Shown: one piece after another, positions 56,662 to 64,000 of the stretch | Layout of the letters: each line of letters opens with the position of its first letter | How positions within the stretch are numbered: position 1 is the first letter of the stretch | Assembly (NCBI GenBank): GCA_914767885.1 | Contig: CAJZBQ010000020.1 | Location: 496,001-560,000 of the forward strand | DNA length: 64,000 nucleotides | Direction: 5' to 3' | DNA from: Blepharisma stoltei | Lineage: Eukaryota > Ciliophora > Heterotrichea > Heterotrichida > Blepharismidae | Made by a program: the position numbers and the translations under genes | Notes under the pieces: generated by a model | Databases searched by the model: none | Told to the model about the DNA's origin: nothing | Seen by the model: only the letters and a program-made list of their open reading frames with translations

Positions 56662-57762
56662 CTATATTAATTTATAGCTTGCCATAGGCTGAGCTCTATT
56701 TAAAAATGAATTTGTGTTAAATCCAGCATCATACCCGATTCTCTGCACTTTCGGTGAAAGTGGGCGACATTTTTCCAGAAAATTTTTATTTATCAGTTGT
56801 TGTGAGTTTACTTCTAAAGAAATAGAATTTTCTGATTTAACTGAAAACCTTCTTGGTCTCTCATTTGAGTTAAATCTGAAATTCTTCTTATAAAAATGCT
56901 GCTTTGAGTATGAATTCATTTTGCTTAAATGGGGAGATGGCGATCTTCTAGCGCTTGGCAAAGCTGAATAAGAAGAGTTTGATCTCAACCTATCTATTTT
57001 TGGGTTAAAAGTGCACTCAACCATAGCGTTTTTTTCTTTATTTTCCCTTTCTTTTTTAATTTTATCTTGTTTTCTACGAAGCCAAAATTCATTTCTTGAC
57101 AGCATATCCATATCAAGTAAATCAGGAGGTTCTTCATGCTCAAATATTTTTGGACGAGCTCTTACCTGCTCTCTTAATTGTTCTATAGTCATTGGCTTAT
57201 TTCGATCAGTTCGATTTGTCGTAGAAACTGTGCTAGTGTTGAGATTTTCGTTTACTGGTTGAGAATGGGATGATAGATTTAATTTTAAACTTGGGATATT
57301 TTGTTTAAAAAATGAACTCAAAACTCTGTTAGTTGGATAAGGAGCTTCTTCACATTCAATATTTTTTGCTAATTCTTTTAGTGAGATTTCTGCTTGTTTC
57401 GGGATAATTTTTTCATTTGAGGGTAACTTATCATTTTTATTATTCAGATTCTCTCTTTTTCTTTCTGAGCGATTAGTAAACCGACTATTTGCAAGGGCTT
57501 GTTCTAAATTCATTCTTGGCGTTTGTGCACATGAAGAAGCAGCGCTTGATTTTTCGCTTTTTCTTGAATATTTATTTCTTAGCAAGTCTTCAATTGAAAT
57601 CTTAGGTTTTAGTTTCGAGCTTGAACTGCATCTAGAGACTTCTCTTTGTTGGTTCCTAATAAATGAGTCTGAGTGAAGCCGCTCAAATACCCCTCTTATA
57701 CTGTAATGAGGTTCTTCACAATATTGCCTGTCTTTATAGGGCACACCAAATTCATTTTCCAT
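56662..57762 (-). CDS. CTFNPKI-motif protein of unknown function (366 aa)
   Basis: ATG at 57762, TAA at 56664-56662, with no intron or IES. The product is basic and Ser/Asn/Arg-rich with helical segments ('RRKQDKIKKERENKEKN') next to 'VECTFNPKIDRL', the same C-x-F-x-P motif type as in the gene at 37023-37961. Probably largely disordered. No enzymatic domain recognised; a cytoskeletal role is only a guess. Confidence 0.7.
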   Translation of the reverse strand: MENEFGVPYKDRQYCEEPHYSIRGVFERLHSDSFIRNQQREVSRCSSSSKLKPKISIEDLLRNKYSRKSEKSSAASSCAQTPRMNLEQALANSRFTNRSERKRENLNNKNDKLPSNEKIIPKQAEISLKELAKNIECEEAPYPTNRVLSSFFKQNIPSLKLNLSSHSQPVNENLNTSTVSTTNRTDRNKPMTIEQLREQVRARPKIFEHEEPPDLLDMDMLSRNEFWLRRKQDKIKKERENKEKNAMVECTFNPKIDRLRSNSSYSALPSARRSPSPHLSKMNSYSKQHFYKKNFRFNSNERPRRFSVKSENSISLEVNSQQLINKNFLEKCRPLSPKVQRIGYDAGFNTNSFLNRAQPMASYKLI

Positions 57763-57857
57763 AAATTAAATATTAATGATAGCAAAAACCAACAAAGTTT
57801 GGCAAATTTTCTAAAACAATATCTAAGGCTTTAAAAATTTTAAAATTAAATTTCCCC

Positions 57858-59886
57858 TTACCAGTTTTTAAAGTTAGGGAAAGAAGTAAATTTGACAGTA
57901 GGATTATTATTTTTGCTAGAATCTTCCAAATTTTCGGGTTTCCAAATATCTTGTTTTGATATTGGATCATCATCTAATAAGCTTTCAAAAGGTTTTTGTT
58001 CTGTTTTAGCTGTGATAGGGAATGAATGATCAATGAGCTCTTCACCTAAATCTGCTTCCTCTTGCTCTTCTTTTAAGGCAATAGCAAGTGCTTCTCCAAG
58101 CCTGCCTTCCAATTTTACTCTACCTAAATCCTCCCACCGAATGCCAGCAAACATATTTTTCATATGCTTCATGTTATGCCTTGACAAAAATTGCACAACT
58201 CTTGGATCAACTATATTTTTATTTTCTTCGCTAAAATCAGGTGCTTCTGCGGACAGCTTAGTTCTTGTTGGAGTTCCTCTGTGTAATACAAATTCATCAG
58301 TTGTGCTATTTATTTGGTTAACAAGTGCTGCATTGTGCGAAGGAACAAAAGCGAACGGGAGCCCTTGATTAGCAAGAAATGGAGTTTGTGCCACTTTTTG
58401 AGAGAATCCTGGAGAAAGCATGCTTTTTTGTGGATGCGGGGTTTGAGATTTATAGTTGCTATTTATTGGGTACTCTTTAAAAGGAGAGTTATCAACAACC
58501 CTTCTATCCCTAGCACTATGATAAAATGGGCAGTCCTGAATTTTGGGGCAATTTCTCCCAAGGGTGCATAGTCTTGTCTTATAAGTCCTAGGATGATATT
58601 CTATTTCTTTCCACCCATGGCATCTTGTGCAGTTCATCATATTAGGGCATCCACCTTCTTCGTAGCTTAATATAAAAGTTGATGATCTCCAGTTCGGACA
58701 AGGCAAAGAGCTATAATTATTGCTATCTGGCTTTCTTCTAAAATCCTGCCAATTGTGAGCATACACACACAAAGCCTTATCATGAGGCGAGTTAAATGGG
58801 CACCAAACTGTTTTGAAAAAATTTAAATAAAAATCATGACCTCTCTGGTACTTATGGATTAGCTCAACTTTGATGTCGTCTTCTGAGTGAGCGAAACTAC
58901 AAAAATTTCCATATTCGCAATGTTCGGTTTTATAAGGGAAAAAAGTGCAAAATTTTGTTTTATATTTTTCTGGATGGTAAAGCTGCTCTACTCTATTATG
59001 CGATTTATCACAACTTTCATTGCCACATATTGCTTTTTCGCCATCTCCACATAAATCAGGGTTTAAGTTTTATGAAATACCCTAGCATTTTGAATGCCTA
59101 TAAAGTCCCCTTGCTTGAGGTTCAGCTAAATTAACAGCTCTGAGCAACGGTAGGTGAACCGACCTAACCGTCGAGCCTTTAAAGTTAATAAGCCTATTAA
59201 GACTTCTCTAGTCAGTGCCAGACACAGTAATGACCCTTCTCTTCAAAGCTGAAGCTCTCAAGAAGATTGACTTCTCTCACTAAGCTTGGCTTATAGGTCC
59301 ATCCTGTTTGAACAGGAGCTAGGACCTATCCCTAACTGACATTTTTAATATGTAAATCAGGGGAATAAAACTCTGGCCTTCTTTTATCACGACTTGAGTG
59401 ATAAAATTCGCAGTGCTTGGGGTTGTGAGGTGCTGATATTTTACATGGCTGAGTCTTAAATACAGATAAGTCTAGATGGTTAGGGTTTTTAATAAGAGGA
59501 GAAAATGGGTGGGATTTTGGAGAGGCAGGAAATGTCCGAAGTTGCTCAAAATTTATGTGTGCGTTGGGGCAAAATTCTGGGCCTTTACAGTCAGGATCGC
59601 TGCACCACGTAGTCTTATATTTACTTGGATGGTATGTAAGCTCAGAAAAGGTGTGACAAGACGAACATGAGTCTCCTTTAGGACAGCTTTTTCCTTGGAC
59701 AAGCTGATGGCACATAATTGCTGTATACGCTAAATTTCCAGAGCTGAGAAATGGGGGTCTTCTTTTTTCAGAAAGAGAATGATAGTCCATGCAGCCTTCT
59801 TGGCTATAGCACTGCCTTGAGCATTGCTGAACTCGGTAAGTTTGGAGAAACGAAATATGTTGAGGAAGTTCGTTAGTTGTTAACAT
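57858..59886 (-). CDS. Multi-CCCH zinc-finger RNA-binding protein (Unkempt/TZF-like), one IES (575 aa)
   Basis: ATG at 59886. At least five C3H-type sites occur in the N-terminal two thirds, with the linking phrases 'YHPSKYKTTWCSDPDCKG', 'FKTQPCKISAPHNPKHCEFYH', 'YHPEKYKTKFCTFF', 'HCEYGNFCSFAH', 'RTYKTRLCTLGRNC', 'CPFYHSARDRR'. The Y-K-T-x-x-C and C-x-[FY]-Y-H-S-x-x-D-R-R pattern is that of Unkempt and plant TZF proteins, which bind mRNA. A 301-bp insert with a 10-bp duplication (59052-59362) separates the two finger groups; removal gives 'EFYSPDLCGDGEKAICG' in frame. The C-terminal third is acidic with an LEGRLGEAL helix. Confidence 0.85.
59052..59362. mobile_element. IES, retroposon-like, 301 bp, 10-bp target duplication
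   Basis: TAAATCAGGG at 59052-59061 and 59353-59362. The insert is GC-richer (CCGACCTAACCGTCGAGCC), loosely like the CAGCCTAACCGGCCAAGCC part of the repeat at 52780. Excision of 301 bp keeps the CCCH gene in frame. Confidence 0.82.
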
Positions 59887-60552
59887 TTTTGAATTTAAAT
59901 AATAAGAGATTTTACGCAGTTCACATCAAGTATGACATGAATATTAATGAGAAAAGTATTTTGAAATTCAAATTATGAAAAATTAAGTATGTCCAATTTC
60001 ATAAAAATGCGCATTAAATTAGCAAATTTACTCTCCAAATTGGTATTCTTAAGAAGAATCAATTTTTTTCATATTATAAAATAAGAATTTCTTAATATTT
60101 GGTAGTTTTAAGGAAATAGAAAAAAGTAAAACACTGACAAAAATTTTAATTAAACAATAAAATTTTTATTGCGAGATTTTCAATTAAAAAATTGAATAAA
60201 TGCTATTTTTAAATATAGGATGAAAATTTAGTAAATGAGTTACGCCTTTTAAATATGAATTTTAATAAGAAAATTTATAGTTAAAATTTTTATAAATGAG
60301 TTTAAGAAATAATATCAAATATTTAACAATTAAAAATTTGCTATGTAAATAGCTCTTTATATAGATTTTAATAGCAGTTAAAAATAATTTTATATAAGTT
60401 ACAAGCAAATTAAATTTTTATGAGAAAATTCTCCAAATTCTCCAATTAGACTCTTATTAAAAATTTAAAAATAATTTAATCAAAAATTAAATTTGCAGCT
60501 ACTGCTAATCATACTTTAATTTAATTTGAATATGCACATATAAATTCTAAGA
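59887..60552. other. AT-rich intergenic region
   Basis: About 670 bp of A/T-rich sequence between divergent genes. I see no open frame, repeat copy or inverted repeat; both promoters must lie here. Confidence 0.6.
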
Positions 60553-61358
60553 ATGGGATTTTTTCTTTTTGCATTCGCTGAAGAGGACTTTTACAAGATA
60601 TTTAAAAAAAATTAAATGACTATGCTTGCCAAAAGCGGATAAACCCACTAGACGTCGCCAATCTTTTTTTCCAAAATGTAGTCTTTTTGGATTTTCTATA
60701 TGAACCACCTACTCAAGGAATCAACTCCCTACGGCAGAGCCGCCTGGAGAGTGCCCCGATGGTCCGAAGAGAAAGACCATGTAGTAGGCAAAGCCTGTCT
60801 AGCCCATCTGGCAGGCATAAGGAAACCTTCGGATAGAAGCAGGTCTTTCCTCTTCTCTTGGCATCCCCAAAATTGAAGGTACTTTAAAAAGGATAAAGGC
60901 TCTGTTTTCAGCTTCACAAAAATGAGTCCTATCTGCTCCATAGGGAGTGCGCCCAGAGTTTAATTTCCTCCAGCGTCAATATTTATTTATTCAAGATATT
61001 AGGAATCAATAGAAATGCTGATGAGAAAACTATTAAAAGAGCATATAAAAATCTTTGTCAAAAATATCCCTTCCCAGATGAAAATAGCGAAAATAAAGTA
61101 GAAATCGACCAAATGTTTAAGAGAATTAAAAATGCATATGAAGTACTGATTGATCCAGAAAAGAGAAAAAACTATAATGTTTATGGAGATGAGTGAAATG
61201 AAAGTTTCGGTAATTTGGCTCAAAGGCTTACTAATAAATTTTTTACAATATTTTACAATTGATGGGATGATAATTTTAATTTTATTTCCAAGTTTAGAGC
61301 AGAACCGACAAATGATCATAAAAATTCTCACTCAAAAGCAAGTTTAATCGTATATTAA
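60553..61358 (+). CDS. J-domain-like protein with altered HPD motif, one IES (135 aa)
   Basis: ATG at 60553: 'MGFFLFAFAEEDFYKI' looks like a short signal peptide followed by the start of a J domain as in ER J-proteins. After the IES the frame continues 'LGINRNADEKTIKRAYKNL', then 'QKYPFPDENSENK' where HPD is expected: His is replaced (FPD), so Hsp70 stimulation is doubtful. 'FKRIKNAYEVLIDPEKRKNY' completes the domain. A short aromatic-rich tail follows (TGA=Trp twice). The 398-bp insert is flanked by CAAGATATT. 136 codons close exactly. It lies 13 bp before NAE1. Confidence 0.75.
60594..61000. mobile_element. IES, retroposon-like (family E), 398 bp, 9-bp target duplication
   Basis: CAAGATATT at 60594-60602 and 60992-61000. 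The body matches the reverse complement of the POLR3B insert (15192-15621), including CTAGTGGGTTTATCCGC at its tail and TCCATAGGGAGTGCGCC near its head. Excision restores 'DFYKILGINRNA'. Confidence 0.88.
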
Positions 61359-61371
61359 AAGGTATTAATAA

Positions 61372-62925
61372 ATGGCAACTGATAATAAGTATGACCGACA
61401 ACTAAGGCTATGGGGTTCACACGGCCAAAAAGCTCTCAATACAAGCAAGATTTGTCTGCTTAAATCCTCATCTCTAGGTACTGAGATTTTAAAAAATCTT
61501 GTGCTGCCTGGCATTGGTCATTTTACTATCATTGACAATCAGATTGTATCAGAAAGAGACTTCGGAAATAATTTCTTCCTTACCAGAGCTGATCTTGGAA
61601 GACCTCGGGCTGAAGCTACCAAAGAGTGGCTACTAGAATTAAACCCTGACGTGAACGGTGAGAGCTTGCAAGCTGACCCATCAGAACTTATCAGAACAAA
61701 TCCTGAGTATTTCAGCCAATTTACCTTGATTATTTCAACACAGCTCAGGTTTGCTGATGATTTAGCACTTAGCCGTATCTGCGAGCAGAAAAATATTACT
61801 TTTCTAATAGCGAAGTCACTTGGATTTATAAACTACCTTAGAGTTTACAAAAAAGAGCACCTTGTGGTGGAAGGAAAACCGACAGAAAAAGATTTTTTTG
61901 ATTTAAGAATTCATAAGCCTTTCCAAGAGCTAAAAATTTATGCAGATTTGATAAATGTCGATGAATTAAATGATATGAAGCACAAGCATACTCCATATAT
62001 CATTTTATTAATGAAATATCTAGAAGAATGGAAAAATCTTCATGGAGATGTTCCAAAGACTTTTGAAGAGAAAGACGATTTCAAAAAGCTGATTAAAAGC
62101 CACAGTAGGGATTTTTATGGTGAAGAGAATTTCCGAGAAGCTGTCAATAATGCTTATTTGGCCTATTTAGATGAAGATTTACCTTTCTCTGTGACTGAGA
62201 TTTTAAATGACCCAAAATCACTAGATGCCAATTCTGATAGCGATAATTTTTGGAAATGCTCAAAAGCAGTAAAGCAATTTATTGATGAAAGCGGATCACC
62301 TCCTGTGATGGGGATTTTTCCTGATATGACAAGTGATACTGATTCGTATATTGCCCTCCAAAGAATCTATCAAAATAAAGCATCAACTGATTTAGAAGTT
62401 ATAAAATCAAAGGTATCAGCAATTAAAGGCTCTGATTTAGATCAAGCTGATGTCGATTTTATCACTTTATTTTGCAAGAATTTGCAGATGATTGAAGTAT
62501 CACGATTTAAGTCAATTGAAACTGAGTTCAAAGAGTTAAACGTAGGAGAAATAATGAGCGCTATGTATGAGGATCTTCCTGTAGTTGATTGGTACTGGGG
62601 AATAAGAGCTTGTGATAAATTTATAGAGGAGAATGGAAGATATCCCGGATCAGAAGAATCAAAAGACAGTGAGGATAAAGCTCAATTATTAAGAATTGCT
62701 AATCAACTGATAGCTGAAAGCGGAGTAGAAGGGGTTGAATTTAAACCTGAAATTGCAGGAGAAATTGTGAGATTCGGAGATTGTGAGCTTCACTCAATAG
62801 CTGCTATTTTGGGAGGAATTGCGTCTCAAGAAGCAATAAAATTGATAACTCATCAGTATACGCCAATAAACAACACTTATATTTATTCAGCAATCACCTC
62901 AAGTTCCCAAGTCATCGAAGTTTAA
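61372..62925 (+). CDS. NAE1: NEDD8-activating enzyme E1 regulatory subunit (517 aa)
   Basis: Partner of UBA3 in NEDD8 activation, the first step of cullin neddylation. 'KYDRQLRLWGSHGQKAL' opens the E1 fold; 'SLGTEILKNLVLPGIGHFTI' is the adenylation-like Rossmann region (without the catalytic Cys, as in this subunit). The C-terminal part 'LHSIAAILGGIASQEAIKLI' and 'NNTYIYSAITSSS' is diagnostic for NAE1/APP-BP1. 517 aa against about 534 in animals. No intron, IES or in-frame TGA, making it one of the few intact genes here. Confidence 0.95.
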   Translation: MATDNKYDRQLRLWGSHGQKALNTSKICLLKSSSLGTEILKNLVLPGIGHFTIIDNQIVSERDFGNNFFLTRADLGRPRAEATKEWLLELNPDVNGESLQADPSELIRTNPEYFSQFTLIISTQLRFADDLALSRICEQKNITFLIAKSLGFINYLRVYKKEHLVVEGKPTEKDFFDLRIHKPFQELKIYADLINVDELNDMKHKHTPYIILLMKYLEEWKNLHGDVPKTFEEKDDFKKLIKSHSRDFYGEENFREAVNNAYLAYLDEDLPFSVTEILNDPKSLDANSDSDNFWKCSKAVKQFIDESGSPPVMGIFPDMTSDTDSYIALQRIYQNKASTDLEVIKSKVSAIKGSDLDQADVDFITLFCKNLQMIEVSRFKSIETEFKELNVGEIMSAMYEDLPVVDWYWGIRACDKFIEENGRYPGSEESKDSEDKAQLLRIANQLIAESGVEGVEFKPEIAGEIVRFGDCELHSIAAILGGIASQEAIKLITHQYTPINNTYIYSAITSSSQVIEV

Positions 62926-62950
62926 ATTAATTTAGAATATTAAAATAATT

Positions 62951-63685
62951 ATGAGCCAAGCCCAAAGTTCTAGCCAGCAAATTTTAAGCCTAATTTCTAA
63001 GGTAAAACCAAAGTAGCTTAGTGGCTCTCAAGCACCCATTATGGTAGCAGCAATCCTGCAACAAATACACAGGATATTTTTGCAATTATCCCCATCGTAG
63101 CTACCATATAGAGATGTCCCTCAAGTTGTTTCATCTATTTATTCAGCCTCTTTTACCTGCCAACTCCTTGATTTTGTCCAATCTGGCGAAGCATTTGCAT
63201 ATTTTGGACTAAGAATTTTAGATCATATGTGTATGCATTCAGAAATCAGGCAAAAACTCTGTAAAAGTTATTTAGTAAGCTTTGGGCTTGTCAATATTAG
63301 TCTTGGCCTTTTAAGATCTGGAGATTATGACACTATTTTGGCTGCTTTATCACTTCTGACTTCGCTACTCACTGTCAAAGAAATCTCTGAATTTATTGAA
63401 TATAATGGAATCCGCATGATTTCCAAGCTTTTACAGCAAAAAGAAGTGGAGTATATTTACTTTATATTACAGCTAATTGATTTAATATTAAATTCATCAA
63501 GAGAAAACAGGAATCAAATTTTGCATATTGGGCTTGCTGATGCGCTGAAATATAATATTAAAAATAACGCAGAACTACAAAAATGTCCAAGACTGTTTGG
63601 CCAAGCCAAGCGCATAAAAGACGAAATTGAAGTTTTCGAAAGTGTCGTGGCAAATATGAACGCATCTTATTTATTATCTGGGTAA
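62951..63685 (+). CDS. Armadillo-like helical protein of unknown function (234 aa)
   Basis: ATG at 62951, TAA at 63683-63685. Two 15-nt introns (63002-63016, 63097-63111) remove in-frame stops; the frame then closes at 235 codons. The product is made of paired helices rich in Leu/Ile ('TILAALSLLTSLLTVKEI', 'GIRMISKLLQQKEVEYIYFI') resembling armadillo/HEAT repeats. No specific family recognised. It starts 25 bp after NAE1 and its stop is 1 bp from that of the convergent cyclase. Confidence 0.7.
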
Positions 63686-63686
63686 T

Positions 63687-64000
63687 TTAAAATTCATAAT
63701 CTTCAAGTTTTAGTGGCCTTGCATAATAAGTGTTCACACATCGGTTTGTTGGTGCGTGGGTAAACATTTTGTTAAAATAAAAATCGAACCTGTCCGACTG
63801 AATATTTTCCAGCAATTTTTTTGACTCTTCAGAGATGTTAATTTTTCCTTGATACCCATTGATTTCTGTAATAAAAGCTATGTCTACGTCAGAGCCATAG
63901 ATATCGTATTTAATCATATTAGTTCCTGTTATCCCTGCAATGACATCGCCTGTGTGAATTCCGATCCTTAAGCTGAAATTAACTCCTTTATCTCTATTTA
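63687..64000 (-). CDS. Class III adenylate/guanylate cyclase, C-terminal end (partial)
   Basis: Open frame from the window edge to TAA at 63689-63687. 'LRIGIHTGDVIAGITGT' and 'YDIYGSDVDIAFITE' match the end of the class III cyclase catalytic domain (the G-x-x-G-D/N-x-V region that binds nucleotide), followed by 'GKINISEESKKLLE'. The upstream part, including the metal-binding Asp residues, is outside the window, so substrate (ATP or GTP) and membrane topology cannot be read. Confidence 0.85.
   Translation of the reverse strand, partial: NRDKGVNFSLRIGIHTGDVIAGITGTNMIKYDIYGSDVDIAFITEINGYQGKINISEESKKLLENIQSDRFDFYFNKMFTHAPTNRCVNTYYARPLKLEDYEF

Overview
This window reads as germline (micronuclear-type) DNA of a heterotrich ciliate, most likely Blepharisma or a close relative. 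Three signals point there. (1) UGA is read as tryptophan: in-frame TGA falls at conserved Trp positions (e.g. the DHHC-cysteine-rich motif at 29847-29849 and the TBC motif upstream of 'VGYCQG') and joins stretches that a standard-code reading would cut, while TAA and TAG end genes. (2) Spliceosomal introns are only 15-16 nt, GT...AG; fifteen were placed by frame and homology. (3) Nearly every gene is dense, AT-rich and nearly abutting its neighbours, yet is cut by non-coding insertions that begin and end at TA (sometimes TCA). Removing each insertion between its direct repeats restores one uninterrupted conserved protein. These are internal eliminated sequences (IESs). I place 24 inside genes (about 14 kb of 64 kb), plus nested and intergenic copies.

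Layout, left to right: end of a SPO22/ZIP4-like meiotic protein; a coiled-coil protein split by a retroposon-like insert; a small protein divergent from a DHX35-like DEAH helicase that carries a 2.57-kb IES holding a decayed Tc1/mariner element, itself holding another MITE; a TBC Rab-GAP; RNA polymerase III subunit 2 (three IESs); DDX47; an SHIPPO/PGP-motif protein; CCDC93; two coiled-coil/basic proteins; a two-motif CDGSH protein; adenylate kinase 7; a DHHC palmitoyltransferase with three IESs; a CEP78-like LRR protein; an aquaporin whose stop codon is overlapped by an IES; WDR74; a CxF-motif protein; a TTLL polyglutamylase-type ligase; a TPR-DUSP-UBL-MYND-USP deubiquitinase; an LNR-repeat membrane protein with a heptapeptide array; TANGO2 and a decayed 3' duplicate; an AGC kinase with a ~2.9-kb IES; ornithine decarboxylase antizyme; a CxF-motif protein; a CCCH zinc-finger protein; a J-domain-like protein; NAE1; an armadillo-like protein; and the end of a class III nucleotidyl cyclase.

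IES types seen: (A) a ~330-400 bp MITE family with G/C-run plus CCGTGAG termini (about 14 copies, some eroded); (B) a ~235-bp perfect-palindrome family (TATAGAGGCTGCC), two copies; (C) other palindromes, down to 56-76 bp; (D) long-terminal-inverted-repeat elements (1.17 kb and ~2.9 kb); (E) GC-richer, retroposon-like inserts with 9-15 bp target-site duplications; (F) single-copy types. Several genes relate to cilia and basal bodies (AK7, TTLL, CCDC93, SHIPPO, CEP78-like), as expected of a ciliate. No rRNA, tRNA or CRISPR was recognised. All homology calls are from memory of family motifs; no search was run.
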